NCBI GenBank assembly: GCA_963205005.1
Contig: CAUJHW010000007.1
Coordinates: forward strand, 1-39,113
From: Pseudomonadota bacterium
Lineage (GTDB): Bacteria > Pseudomonadota > Alphaproteobacteria > Caulobacterales > Caulobacteraceae
Direction: 5' to 3'
DNA length: 39,113 nucleotides
The position numbers were made by a program, and so were the translations under genes. The notes under the pieces were generated by a model. The model was given only the letters and a program-made list of their open reading frames with translations, did no database searches and was not told the origin of the DNA. Of this stretch, positions 1 to 7,628 are shown one piece after another (the stretch's first letter is position 1; each line of letters begins with the position of its first letter).

Positions 1-2
1 AG

Positions 3-857
3 ATCTACACGCACGTCTCCGATCAGTACGCGCCCTTCCACAGCCAACTGATATCGGCCACCGCGGCGGAAGCGCCGCACGTGCTCGACGGCCTGCTCCA
101 CAACGCCAGCAGCCTCGATATCCACGAGCACTATACCGACACCGGCGGGGCGACCGACCATGTGTTCACCCTCTGCCATCTGCTCGGCTACCGGTTCGTC
201 CCCCGCATCCGCGATCTGGCCGATCGCCGGCTCGGCACGTTCGAGGCCGCGGGCCGCTACAAGGAGCTGGAGCCTTTGATCGGCCGCCCGATCAACACCG
301 GCATCATCCACGAATGCTGGGACGAGGTGGTGCGGCTGGCGGCCTCGCTGAAGGCCAAGACGGTCGCACCCTCGGTGATGCTGAAGAAACTGTCGGCCTA
401 CAAGCGTCAGAACCGTCTCGACTTCGCCCTGCAGGAGATCGGCCGCATCGAGCGGGCGCTGTTCACGCTCGATTGGCTGGAGAGCAAGGAGCTTCGCCGC
501 CGGTGCCTCGCCGGGCTGAACAAGAGCGAGTCCCGCCACGCGCTGGCCGCCGCGGTGTTCACCCAGCGCCAGGGCCGCATGACCGACCGCACCGTCGAAA
601 GTCAGGCGTTCCGGGCGTCGGGCCTGAACCTGGTGACGGCCGCGATCGTCTACTGGAACACCCTCTATATGGGCCGCGCCATCGAGCACTTGCGCGCTTG
701 TGGTCATCCCGCGCCCGACCACCTCCTCGCCCACACCGCACCGCTCGGTTGGGTCCACATCAGCCTCACCGGCGACTATCTGTGGCGCGAGCCCGCCGCC
801 GGCGCCGACGACTTCCTGCCCCTGCGGCTGAACGAGCGGCTCAGCTCCGTCGCCTGA
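3..857 (+). CDS. tnpA: Tn3-family transposase TnpA, C-terminal part (5' end outside window)
   Basis: This is the last ~284 codons of a DDE transposase that cuts and joins the 38-bp ends of a Tn3-family transposon during replicative transposition. The reading frame is open from the window edge. Typical late TnpA features are visible: THVSDQYAPF near the start, then GLLHNASSLDIHEHYTDTGG, GYRFVPRIRDL, a GLNKSESRHALAAAVF block and RASGLNLVTAAIVYWNT near the end. The family is usually close to 1000 residues, so about 700 lie outside. The stop is 23 bp before the terminal inverted repeat, the normal position for tnpA at the right end of such an element. No frameshift is visible, so the enzyme may be functional if the rest is intact. 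Confidence 0.95.
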   Translation: MYTHVSDQYAPFHSQLISATAAEAPHVLDGLLHNASSLDIHEHYTDTGGATDHVFTLCHLLGYRFVPRIRDLADRRLGTFEAAGRYKELEPLIGRPINTGIIHECWDEVVRLAASLKAKTVAPSVMLKKLSAYKRQNRLDFALQEIGRIERALFTLDWLESKELRRRCLAGLNKSESRHALAAAVFTQRQGRMTDRTVESQAFRASGLNLVTAAIVYWNTLYMGRAIEHLRACGHPAPDHLLAHTAPLGWVHISLTGDYLWREPAAGADDFLPLRLNERLSSVA

Positions 858-880
858 TCGCATGTTCACGATCTGTCCGG

Positions 881-918
881 CTTAGCGCCGTCCGTGTGAC
901 AAACCTTGAGGTACCCCC
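881..918. repeat. 38-bp terminal inverted repeat of the Tn3-family element
   Basis: Read from outside inwards on the minus strand, it begins GGGGGTACCTCAAGG and ends GGCGCTAAG. A run of G at the tip, CTAAG at the inner end and a total length of 38 bp are the standard pattern for Tn3-family ends such as those of Tn21. It lies 23 bp after the tnpA stop codon. Confidence 0.9.
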
Positions 919-1014
919 GTTGAGGCCCGACGCACGGTGCTCCTGGTTCTGCAGGGTGCGATCGGCGATCCTGCCCTGCTTATGGACGAACACCGCCTGG
1001 GCCAACGCATGTCT
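919..1014 (-). pseudogene. Fragment of a second, older Tn3-family transposase
   Basis: About 32 codons survive. They read RHALAQAVFVHKQGR then IADRTLQNQEHRASGLN, which aligns with RHALAAAVFTQRQGR and RASGLN of the intact TnpA at 3-857 but on the other strand and clearly diverged. The 3' side is cut exactly where the Tn3 terminal repeat starts, immediately after RASGLN. The 5' side loses similarity at about 1014, before the expected GLNKxE segment. This is a remnant of an earlier Tn3-family element, used as the target of the later insertion. It encodes no working protein. Confidence 0.85.
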
Positions 1015-1395
1015 GCATAATCCAATTGCCGCCAACTTTGATCTTTCGCTCTGGAAGCGGCGGAAGATCAATGAGACCGAGGGGCTTCGGAAACAGGCTC
1101 ACACATCCACCTTTTGCTACCGGAATCGAGAACGGCCGCGCTGTTCTATTTTATAGCACAGCTTCCAGTGGAGTTGTCATGATAGCAGCACGATTGCGAA
1201 AACCCAGAGCTCGGTCCCCGAAGCTATTGGGATTAGGTCATCAATCCCGAGAACGGCCATTGCCCAAGTTTCCTCTTTCTGGAAGGTTGCCAATGCCTCG
1301 CTTGGTCCACAAGAAAGTCATAAACCACTGTGATTGCTAAACAACAATTCCATAATTTCCGATAAGATATATTAGGCGCACACTTGCTGTAGCGC
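1015..1395. other. No gene recognised; AT-richer debris
   Basis: The stretch is lower in GC than the rest of the window, with poly-purine and poly-pyrimidine patches and no open frame with coding character. It sits between the old Tn3 fragment and an insertion-sequence-like end, and looks like a junction of past insertions. I see no RNA gene, promoter pair or terminator that I can defend. Confidence 0.5.
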
Positions 1396-1437
1396 CCATT
1401 TAGTAATGTCGCACCGTGCCATTTAGAGACGGCACCC
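1396..1437. repeat. Two short direct repeats resembling an insertion-sequence end
   Basis: CCATTTAG occurs at 1396-1403 and 1419-1426, each followed after a few bases by GCACC (TAATGTCGCACC and AGACGGCACC). Closely spaced repeats of this style are found at the ends of IS21-like elements, from memory. No transposase is visible beside them, so this would be a stranded end. The assignment is weak. Confidence 0.25.
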
Positions 1438-1898
1438 TGTTTCTATCGCCCTTAAAACCAGCTCCGCGCAGCCGCGCGAGGTCGGCAATGCGCCATTTGC
1501 GGAAGTTGGGATCTGGCCAGAAAGCAGACCTCCGGCATCATCACGCTCAGCCCGGACGAAAGAGTGAGTTCGCTTGCCTGGGGGCGGCCGCACCCAAAGC
1601 CCCTTGGCTCTCCACAGCAGTCTTCCATCACCTGCTGACGGACCACTTTGATAAATCATCCCGGATCGATTGGTACTCCAGCGACGCGGACGACTTCCGC
1701 GCGGCGATCAAGTACGCGATCATCGACGAGGAGGACGAGCGTGTGATGTGGGGCCGCGACAAGCTCAAGCCCCTCAAGAAGGCGATCGAAGCCGTATCCG
1801 AATTCCTCGAGACGGAGGAGGGTTGCGCACTTGCGCTCGCGAACCCCGGCAAGAACTGGGACGCCGACGACCTCGAGTTCTGGGAGGAGCATCTCTAA
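1416..1898 (+). CDS. Hypothetical protein, probably 5'-truncated
   Basis: Only the second half looks like a real protein. From about 1620 the frame is hydrophilic and acidic with ordinary composition (HHLLTDHFDKSSRIDWYSS, DDFRAAIKYAIIDEEDERV, ending DADDLEFWEEHL). The first ~65 residues are rich in Arg, Pro and Ser and look like chance translation of a neighbouring element. There is no in-frame ATG or GTG with a ribosome-binding site near the start of the convincing part. I infer a gene that lost its 5' end when the insertion-sequence-like end at 1396-1437 arrived. I do not recognise the family. It is probably not functional as it stands. Confidence 0.45.
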   Translation: MPFRDGTLFLSPLKPAPRSRARSAMRHLRKLGSGQKADLRHHHAQPGRKSEFACLGAAAPKAPWLSTAVFHHLLTDHFDKSSRIDWYSSDADDFRAAIKYAIIDEEDERVMWGRDKLKPLKKAIEAVSEFLETEEGCALALANPGKNWDADDLEFWEEHL

Positions 1899-2311
1899 GC
1901 AGCTTGTATGCGTGAGCGCCTATGGAGGGGCAGGCGACGAACCAATGCCCCAGCAGTTGCCTCCGTCTCCGATAGTCGATGCGGACACAACGTCACGTGG
2001 GCGCCATAGGCTGACATTTGGGTTCGGCGCGGAAAGGCGACGTTCAACCGCCGTTCTCGGCTCTGCCCGAACCCGACCGCGCCAGAAGTTGCTAAGATCG
2101 ATCAAACGCTGCGAATAGACGGGGAATCGCCGTACAATTTTATGTTGGGCTTGACCACAGCAGGGGTCGGCACCTTGGCAGGGGGCGGGGATGTGATCCG
2201 AGAAGAGTCATTTCGACACGTTGGCGGGGTGATCAGGTTCCTTGCCCTATAGCGGACCTTCCGAACGTCTCTGATGAGTCACATCCGGTCATTACAAGTC
2301 GGCGCAACTGA
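1899..2311. other. No gene recognised
   Basis: About 410 bp between the hypothetical fragment and the truncated DUF2130 gene. Frames on both strands have no recognisable protein and no ribosome-binding site. I see no clear hairpin with a T-run or promoter. Confidence 0.45.
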
Positions 2312-2719
2312 TCAGCTGCCCCTTTCATCGGCGAGTAGCGGCATTTCGAGCGCTTCAATTTCGATCATGGCCTTTCCGGCGATACCTTGCAGATCGCCAT
2401 AAAGCCCGGCTGTCGATGTCACGACCGCCTGGATCTGTTGTTCCCGCTTGGCCCACATCTTCGTCATGGCTTTGCGCTCCCGATCCAGGTCCTCGTTCAT
2501 CTCCGTGAAGCGCTCGACGATCTCAATCGCTGAGCGCTGCTGTTCCAGCTCGGCAGTGGACTTGGCGACCGCCTCTTCCCGGCGGGTGATCTCAAGATCC
2601 TTCGCCGAAAGCCTCTGCTGAAACTCTACCCGGGTCTGTTCGAGTAAGGGCGCCGCCAAGGACTCGGTCAGGCGAATCTCGGACTTGCACTTTGGACAGG
2701 TGATGGTTGGCTCAGACAC
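2312..2719 (-). pseudogene. DUF2130 (COG4487) protein with a large internal in-frame deletion
   Basis: DUF2130 proteins are about 400 residues: an N-terminal zinc-ribbon-like CPxC segment, a long coiled coil, a nuclease-like core and a conserved C-terminal tail. Here only 135 residues remain. Residues 1-66 carry the N-terminus (SEPTITCPKCKSEIRLTES and the start of the coiled coil). They then join directly to the family's C-terminal tail (ERFTEMNEDLDRERKAM, WAKREQQI, LYGDLQGIAGKAMIEIEALE). The join is near 2520 and keeps the frame. The start is taken as GTG, giving VSEPTITCP; the open frame upstream of it has no family similarity. The predicted catalytic core is absent, so it is either a relic or a mini-protein of zinc ribbon, coiled coil and tail. 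Confidence 0.8.
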
Positions 2720-2848
2720 GTCGAATCTCCGTCGGATAGGCCACCTTACTCGGGAAACCTGGACCGACAGTGAGCTTGCCTTCTCGTTCGGAACAAAACA
2801 AGAAACAATCACCTCGACGTGGCGCCACGCAGGCGCCAACGTGGCTCC

Positions 2849-3061
2849 ATGGATCCCGATTCGAAAACCGCCACTGTCCGCAGCCTCGACCGCGTCAACC
2901 TGCAGCTCGCGGCCGAAACCTTCGCCGAGATCGACGCCGCCTGCGCCACGCGTCCGGGCAATGTCTCGCGCAACACCTGGATCGCGGAGGCCGTGCAGGA
3001 AAAGCTGGCACGAGGGCCGGCCGTGACGGCTCAGTCGAACGAGCGCCGCGCCCATGGGTAA
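2849..3061 (+). CDS. Small ribbon-helix-helix-like protein in front of a methyltransferase
   Basis: Seventy residues. The middle (VNLQLAAETFAEIDAACATR, then NVSRNTWIAEAVQEKL) has the strand, helix, turn, helix pattern of Arc/CopG-type DNA-binding proteins. The start chosen is ATG (MDPDSK); the earlier in-frame ATG would add an Arg-rich segment without family character. Its stop overlaps the methyltransferase start by 8 bp, so the two are translationally coupled. It is probably a small regulator of the restriction-modification operon, though it could also be an accessory DNA-binding protein. The function is inferred from fold and position only. Confidence 0.65.
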   Translation: MDPDSKTATVRSLDRVNLQLAAETFAEIDAACATRPGNVSRNTWIAEAVQEKLARGPAVTAQSNERRAHG

Positions 3062-4196
3062 CTTCTACGAGTTCTTCGCCGGCGGCGGCATGGCGCGCAA
3101 AGGCCTGGGTCCGGAGTGGACCTGCCTGTTCGCCAACGACTTCGACTTCAAGAAGGGCCTGACGTACCAGGCCAACTTTGGAGCCGCCGAGCTTAAGGTC
3201 GCCGATATCCGCGCCATCACCCCGGCAGACCTGCCGGGGACGGCGGATTTGATGTGGGGCTCGTTCCCCTGCCAGGACCTCTCTCTCGCCGGCGTCGGCG
3301 CGGGTCTCAAGGGCGAGCGCTCCGGGACCTTCTATCCGTTCTGGGATGTGGTCCGGGCGCTGAAGGCCGAAGGCCGCGCGCCCAAGCTGATCGCCATGGA
3401 GAACGTCTGCGGCACCCTCACCTCCCATGGCGGCAAGGACTTCGAAGCCATCTGCTGGACCTTCGCCGAGGCGGGTTATCGCTGCGGCGCCCTGGTCATC
3501 AACGCCGACCTGTTCGTGCCCCAGTCTCGACCGCGGCTGTTCGTCATCGGCGTGCGTGCCGACGTCGCTATCGATCCGGCGCTGTTGTCACCGGGGCCCC
3601 TGGCGCCCTTCCACACCAGAGGGGTGTGCCGCGCCGTCGAGGCTCTGCCCGTGGAGCTGCGTTCGAAGATGCTGTGGTGGAACGTGCCGACGCCCGGCCA
3701 CCGGGTCAGCACCTTCGCCGACGTGATCGAGGAGAACCCGACCAGCGTCGCCTGGCACACGCCGGCTGAGACCCAGCAGCTGCTCGCCAGGATGTCCCCG
3801 CTCAACAAGGCCAAGGTCACCGCCGCCATGCGCGCCGGTCGGCGAATGGTCGGCGGCGTCTACAATCGGACCCGGCTGAATGAGAAGGGCGTCAAGGTTC
3901 AGCGCTCCGAGGTGCGTTTTGACGATGTGGCCGGCTGCCTTCGCACCCCCGGCGGCGGCTCCAGCCGCCAGGTCATCCTCATCATTGATGGCCCCAAGAT
4001 CCGCTCGCGGCTGATCTCCGCCCGCGAGACCGCCCGCCTCATGGGTCTGTCCGACGACTACAAGCTGCCGAAGAACTACAACGAGGCCTACCACCTTACC
4101 GGCGACGGTCTGGTCGTCGATGTGGTTCGGCACTTGGCGCAGCACATCCTCGAACCCCTACTGGCGGAGCCGCTCGAGGCCCGCGCCGTCGCGTGA
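3054..4196 (+). CDS. DNA (cytosine-5-)-methyltransferase
   Basis: A 380-residue C5-cytosine methyltransferase, which transfers a methyl group from S-adenosylmethionine to cytosine C5 in a short DNA site. Family motifs appear in order: motif I at residues 4-14 (FYEFFAGGGMA), motif IV with the catalytic cysteine at 72-76 (PCQDL), motif VI at 116-118 (ENV), motif VIII at 157-163 (QSRPRLF), and C-terminal motifs IX and X (SARETARLMGL and GDGLVVDVV). Length is normal and nothing is missing. It overlaps the upstream ribbon-helix-helix gene by 8 bp and the downstream GIY-YIG gene by 4 bp (GTGA), so the three form an operon. I read it as the modification half of a type II system; the recognition site cannot be told from the sequence. 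Confidence 0.93.
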   Translation: MGNFYEFFAGGGMARKGLGPEWTCLFANDFDFKKGLTYQANFGAAELKVADIRAITPADLPGTADLMWGSFPCQDLSLAGVGAGLKGERSGTFYPFWDVVRALKAEGRAPKLIAMENVCGTLTSHGGKDFEAICWTFAEAGYRCGALVINADLFVPQSRPRLFVIGVRADVAIDPALLSPGPLAPFHTRGVCRAVEALPVELRSKMLWWNVPTPGHRVSTFADVIEENPTSVAWHTPAETQQLLARMSPLNKAKVTAAMRAGRRMVGGVYNRTRLNEKGVKVQRSEVRFDDVAGCLRTPGGGSSRQVILIIDGPKIRSRLISARETARLMGLSDDYKLPKNYNEAYHLTGDGLVVDVVRHLAQHILEPLLAEPLEARAVA

Positions 4197-4918
4197 GCGA
4201 GCTCTTTCAGCGCGACCCCGATGCGGTCAATGTCCCGCCCTTCGAGACCGAGGACCTGCGCCGCAACCTGACGGTCTTTCTCGACACGCCCTTTGAGGAC
4301 CCCTCCGGCGCCAAACCCCTGGTCGGCAACTATCGCTGGGGCGTCTACGCCTTCTTCGACTACGACGGCGAGCCGATCTATGTCGGCCAGACCAATGAGC
4401 GGCTGCGCACCCGCATCCGCCGCCACCTGACCAACCAGCGCACCGACGCCGTGGCCATGTCGGTGCTCGACCCCTTCGAGGTCTTCGAGATCGAGGTCTG
4501 GCCCCTCCCCCAGTTCGAGGCTTCCAACCGGAGCGACCTGGCGGCCCGGCAACACCTCGACGCCCTGGAGCGCATCATCACCGAGCGCGCCGTCGAGCGC
4601 TCCCAGTTCAAGGCCATCCTCAACGAGAAGGATCCGCCGCCAGGCGCCCTCGCGGTCGACATCCCGCCCTCCTACCGAGGCCGGATCGTCTCAGAGCGCG
4701 TCTATGAACTCCGCGCCCATCCCGACTTTCGCATCGCCCGCCGGGCCCTGATCCTGGCTCGCCTCGCCCAGGTAATTTCGGAACGTAAAGTCCAAGGCGG
4801 GCTGCGTCGCGTCTTGCTGACGCAAGCCAAGCGCCTGCAGTGGCTGTCGGCTCGGCGTTATGAAGCGCTGGGCGGCGCGGCATCTGTCGCCGTCGAAGCT
4901 GAAGGCGAAGACGTCTGA
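4193..4918 (+). CDS. GIY-YIG endonuclease, probable restriction partner of the methyltransferase
   Basis: A 241-residue protein with a GIY-YIG nuclease core at residues 47-130: GVY at 50-52, YVG in PIYVGQT at 61-67, a basic helix RLRTRIRRHL at 70-79 and a candidate catalytic glutamate in LERIITER at about 126. The core is flanked by ~45 N-terminal and ~110 C-terminal residues. The start is GTG, overlapping the methyltransferase stop in GTGA, which implies coupled translation. GIY-YIG type II restriction enzymes paired with C5-methyltransferases are known (for example Eco29kI), so a restriction-modification pair is the simplest reading. I cannot assign it to Eco29kI specifically. A repair or homing nuclease is a less likely alternative. 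Confidence 0.8.
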   Translation: MSELFQRDPDAVNVPPFETEDLRRNLTVFLDTPFEDPSGAKPLVGNYRWGVYAFFDYDGEPIYVGQTNERLRTRIRRHLTNQRTDAVAMSVLDPFEVFEIEVWPLPQFEASNRSDLAARQHLDALERIITERAVERSQFKAILNEKDPPPGALAVDIPPSYRGRIVSERVYELRAHPDFRIARRALILARLAQVISERKVQGGLRRVLLTQAKRLQWLSARRYEALGGAASVAVEAEGEDV

Positions 4919-4943
4919 GTCCTTTCCGGGACCACAGGGATCG

Positions 4944-5129
4944 ATGATCGGGCCCCACCCTGCCGATGCCGCGCCTAAGGACGGCCGCGTGATCCGCGGC
5001 TGGTTCGGGTCTGACGGCGGCGCGCGGCTGGTCGCCGTGAGTTGGAACCCTGAGCGATCGGCATGGGCAGACCTGGTGGGCAAGGCGATCCCCCAAGGCG
5101 AGGTGCTCAAGAACTGGGGGGAAGACTAA
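4944..5129 (+). CDS. Conserved small hypothetical protein of the restriction operon
   Basis: Sixty-one residues beginning MIGPHPADAAP, with RVIRGWFG, then VAVSWNPERSAWADLVGKA and the end VLKNWGED. It has a high tryptophan content and a compact look but no domain I can name. The ATG at 4944 is chosen because AGGGA lies a few bases upstream and it leaves a short gap after the nuclease gene; an earlier in-frame ATG at 4860 would overlap the nuclease gene by 59 bp. The position suggests cotranscription with the nuclease. The function is unknown. Confidence 0.5.
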   Translation: MIGPHPADAAPKDGRVIRGWFGSDGGARLVAVSWNPERSAWADLVGKAIPQGEVLKNWGED

Positions 5130-5179
5130 GCCGTCGCCGCCACGACGGCGAAAGCCGGCGTCGCCAAATGAAGGCCGCA

Positions 5180-5391
5180 AGGAGCCTGGACGCAGGCCAG
5201 GCGGGACGCGCCGTCGAGCGGCCGGCGGCGCCTGAAGGCGCCCGTCAGGGGCGGACCCGCAGGAGCCGCGGAACGCGGCGGGACCGAGCACGCCCGCCGG
5301 CCGCTCTCCTCTTCCGGGGCGTTGCGGGGTGTCCCCGCAGATGGGGTTGGCCGAGACTGGGTTCGGCCGCAGGGGAAAGCTTTCCCCTCCC
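5180..5391 (+). repeat. Long direct repeat, copy 1
   Basis: About 212 bp, very GC-rich, closely matching 7627-7841 in the same orientation. Shared landmarks in order: AGGAGCCTGGACGCAGGCC, CGCCGTCGAGCGGCCGGCGG, GGACCCGCAGGAGCCGCG, GGGACCGAGCACGCCCGCCG, GGGGCGTTGCGGGGTGTCCC, GGCCGAGAC and GCAGGGGAAA. It includes the hairpin GCGGGG-TGT-CCCCGC and ends in the perfect palindrome AGGGGAAAGCTTTCCCCT. It begins 51 bp after the small gene that closes the restriction operon. No protein-coding signature is seen on either strand. Confidence 0.85.
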
Positions 5392-5430
5392 CTTCAAGGC
5401 CGCCTTGGCCAAGATCGAGGCCTCGAGAGA

Positions 5431-5658
5431 CTAAGGTGTCAGGAGCCAGACGGCGCCCAGAACCACGATGACCATCACGGCGGCGAGACCATAGGGCCAA
5501 AGGGGTCGTTCTCGTCGCAGGCGGGCGCCCCGGCTCAGGCGGCTGGTGAACTGGATCATGCCGGCACTTAAGGCCAGGGCGGAGCGCTCGCCAAGCTCCG
5601 TGGTGACCCTAAGCCCGAAGCGCCGCTCCAAACCACATACCTTCGGGCCTTCACCCAA
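5431..5658 (-). CDS. Possible small single-pass membrane protein
   Basis: The C-terminal third is a strong transmembrane segment (LWPYGLAAVMVIVVLGAVWLL) preceded by an Arg-rich stretch (SRGARLRRERP), the usual cytoplasm-side anchor. Start choice is uncertain: TTG at the 5' limit given, another TTG at 5631 with GAAGG upstream, or ATG at 5559, which would leave 42 residues. It lies between direct repeat 1 and the divergent hipBA promoter region. I do not recognise a family. It may be real because the membrane helix is well formed, but nothing else supports it. Confidence 0.35.
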   Translation of the reverse strand: MGEGPKVCGLERRFGLRVTTELGERSALALSAGMIQFTSRLSRGARLRRERPLWPYGLAAVMVIVVLGAVWLLTP

Positions 5659-5670
5659 AACTCATGCCTA

Positions 5671-5776
5671 GTTGATATTCATAACGATATCGTCTTTCGC
5701 AAACGATATAGCGTACAACATCAACACCTCGACTCTTCCTGATCGTGATGATATCGGAATAGATATCTGATAGGGA
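5671..5776 (+). promoter_or_regulatory. hipBA promoter region with repeated operator-like sites
   Basis: An AT-rich island in a GC-rich background just before hipB. It contains GTTGAT (5671) and ATCAAC (5720) as an inverted pair, AACGATAT at 5683-5690 and again at 5702-5709, and the inverted pair GATATC/GATATC around 5750-5767. HipB proteins bind several such operators and repress their own operon, so this is the expected regulatory region. The individual sites are my reading, and exact -35 and -10 boxes are not clear. Confidence 0.55.
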
Positions 5777-5778
5777 CG

Positions 5779-6390
5779 ATGATGCAGAGTAAACCATCAA
5801 AGAGCCCGGCGTTGAGCGCTTTGGCTGAGGTCATCCGCCAAACCCGGCAGGCCAAAGGCTGGAGCCAGCGTGACCTCAGCGCGCGCACCCACATGCCCCA
5901 GGCACAGATCTCCCGCATCGAAAACGCTGACGTGGACCCCCAGGTCTCCACGCTCATCGAACTGGCCCGCGCCCTCGAACTTGAGCTGCAGCTGATCCCC
6001 AAATCGGCCCTGACCGCGGTAGAGGCCACCGTGCGATCCACGGCGGCCCGGTCTGACGAACGGGCATCCCAAAGCCTGATGGCCGACCTGCTTCGGGCCG
6101 CGGAAGCGGCCCACAGGACGGCGCCGGATCGCGAAGACATCGCCTCGCTTCTCTCCAACCTGCGCGATCTCCAATCACTGAACCCCGCCCTGCGCGCCCG
6201 CGCCCTCGTGGACGACCTCAAGGGCGTGCAGATCCTGCTGCACGGCTTCCTGACCTATCCGCCCGCCGAACGTCCCAGCCACGCCCAGCCGATCCGCGAG
6301 GCGACCCAGCGGCTGAAGGACCTTAGAAACACGCTCATGCACGCCCCGTCGGGCGAGCGGCCCGCCTACAGCCTGGACGATGAGGCCTGA
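5779..6390 (+). CDS. hipB: HipB-type antitoxin (XRE helix-turn-helix) with a long C-terminal extension
   Basis: A 203-residue DNA-binding antitoxin. Residues ~14-72 form an XRE helix-turn-helix (ALAEVIRQTRQAKGWSQRDL, MPQAQISRIENADVDPQVST, LIELARALELELQLIP). The ~130 residues that follow are helical and unusual, since most HipB proteins are about 70-110 residues; they may form an extra HipA-binding or dimerisation part. The start is ATG in GATGATGCAG; the second ATG is equally possible. The stop is followed after two bases by the hipA ATG, so the two are cotranscribed and probably translationally coupled. The repeated GATAT sites upstream suggest autorepression. Confidence 0.85.
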   Translation: MMQSKPSKSPALSALAEVIRQTRQAKGWSQRDLSARTHMPQAQISRIENADVDPQVSTLIELARALELELQLIPKSALTAVEATVRSTAARSDERASQSLMADLLRAAEAAHRTAPDREDIASLLSNLRDLQSLNPALRARALVDDLKGVQILLHGFLTYPPAERPSHAQPIREATQRLKDLRNTLMHAPSGERPAYSLDDEA

Positions 6391-6392
6391 CG

Positions 6393-7628
6393 ATGGCGGC
6401 CGATGCCTTGGAAGTTCTGCTGGGCGATCGCAGGATCGGCCTGATCACCGCGCTCGGCGGCGACCAGTCGATCTTCGCCTTCGACGACGCCTACGCCGAG
6501 GACCCAGACCGGCCGACGCTCAGCCTGTCGTTCAAGGGCGAGCGCGGCGGCCTGCTGCGCGACCACAGGCCCACCCAGACGCGGCTGATGCCCTTCTTCT
6601 CCAACCTGCTGCCGGAAGGCCCGCTGCGCGACTACCTCGCCAAGCGCGCCGGCGTAAAGCCGATGCGGGAATACCCCCTACTGGAGGCCCTGGGCCTGGA
6701 TCTGCCCGGCGCCATCACCGTGCGGCCGAAAGGCAGCGGTGAAATCGACGACGGCGACGCGCCCGATGACGATCCGGCGGGCGACGGCGCCGCCCCGCCA
6801 CACCCGGCGGCCTTGCGGTTCTCGTTGGCCGGCGTGCAGCTGAAATTCTCCGCCGTTCAGCAGGCGCAAGGTGGTCTCACCATCCCGGCCAGCGGCCGCG
6901 GCGGCGATTGGATCATCAAGCTGCCCTCGGTGCGGTTTCCTGCCGTGGCGGCCAACGAGTTTTCGATGATGCGCCTGGCCCGCGCCATGGGCATGGACAT
7001 CCCCGACGTCGAGCTTCTGCCCCTGGACCAGGTCGAAGGCCTGCCAGAGGGCCTGGGCAGGTTCAAGGAGGACGCCTTCGCCATCCGGCGTTTCGACCGC
7101 CCCCTCAACGGAACACCGGTCCACATCGAGGACTTCGCCCAGATCTTCGGCGTCTATCCGGCCGAAAAGTACGACAAGGGCTCCTACCGCAGCATCGCCA
7201 AGGTGCTCTGGTTGGAGACCGGCGAGGCGGGCGTCCGCGAGTTCATCCGCCGGCTGGTGTTCAACACCTTGATCGGCAACGCCGACATGCACCTGAAGAA
7301 CTGGTCGCTGATTTATCCGGACGGCCGCACACCCAAACTCGCGCCCGGCTACGACTTCCTGTCGACCACCCTCTACATCCCCGACGAAGACGCCGCGCTC
7401 AAGTTCGGCCGGACCAGGAAGATCGCCGAGCTGACTTTGGACGACGTGCTCTACATGGCGGACAAGGCCGGCATTCCAGCCGCCCTGGCCAAGGATTCCG
7501 CGGCCGAGGCGGTCGACCGCTTCCATCAGGTCTGGGGCCAAGAGCGCGCCCACCTGCCGATCTCCGACGAGCTGGAGGCCGAGATCAACCGGCTGATCGC
7601 CGTCATCCCGCTGGCCATGGGCCGATAG
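6393..7628 (+). CDS. hipA: HipA-type serine/threonine kinase toxin
   Basis: A 411-residue HipA-family kinase. In the model system HipA phosphorylates glutamyl-tRNA synthetase and induces a dormant state. Visible features: the N-terminal subdomain (LSLSFKGERGG, MPFFSNLLPEGPLRDYLA), the loop RFSLAGVQLKFSA at ~142-154, a probable nucleotide-binding lysine in WIIKLPS at ~176, the catalytic segment NADMHLKNWSL at 296-306 with Asp298, and the metal-binding APGYDF at 317-322. An acidic insertion (residues ~117-136) is rich in Asp, Gly and Pro. Length is normal and no residue is obviously missing, so it is probably active and neutralised by the upstream HipB. Direct repeat 2 begins at its stop codon. 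Confidence 0.93.
   Translation: MAADALEVLLGDRRIGLITALGGDQSIFAFDDAYAEDPDRPTLSLSFKGERGGLLRDHRPTQTRLMPFFSNLLPEGPLRDYLAKRAGVKPMREYPLLEALGLDLPGAITVRPKGSGEIDDGDAPDDDPAGDGAAPPHPAALRFSLAGVQLKFSAVQQAQGGLTIPASGRGGDWIIKLPSVRFPAVAANEFSMMRLARAMGMDIPDVELLPLDQVEGLPEGLGRFKEDAFAIRRFDRPLNGTPVHIEDFAQIFGVYPAEKYDKGSYRSIAKVLWLETGEAGVREFIRRLVFNTLIGNADMHLKNWSLIYPDGRTPKLAPGYDFLSTTLYIPDEDAALKFGRTRKIAELTLDDVLYMADKAGIPAALAKDSAAEAVDRFHQVWGQERAHLPISDELEAEINRLIAVIPLAMGR

Larger units (their letters stand above)
1..918 (+). mobile_element. Right end of a Tn3-family transposon
   Basis: The segment contains the 3' end of tnpA followed by a 38-bp terminal inverted repeat. The other end, the resolvase and any cargo lie to the left of the window. 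The boundary at 918/919 is exact because the sequence beyond it reads at once as a different Tn3 transposase on the opposite strand. Tn3-family elements normally make a 5-bp target duplication; here the flanking five bases are GTTGA at 919-923, and the same five should flank the unseen left end. Confidence 0.9.

Noticed and set aside
2720..3055. Long 5' extension of the DUF2130 frame on the minus strand
   Set aside because: It lies opposite the RHH and methyltransferase genes and has no family similarity; the family start SEPTITCP follows the GTG at 2719.
5180..5391. Insertion sequence or protein gene in the long direct repeat
   Set aside because: No transposase, no terminal inverted repeats and no conserved frame between the two copies.
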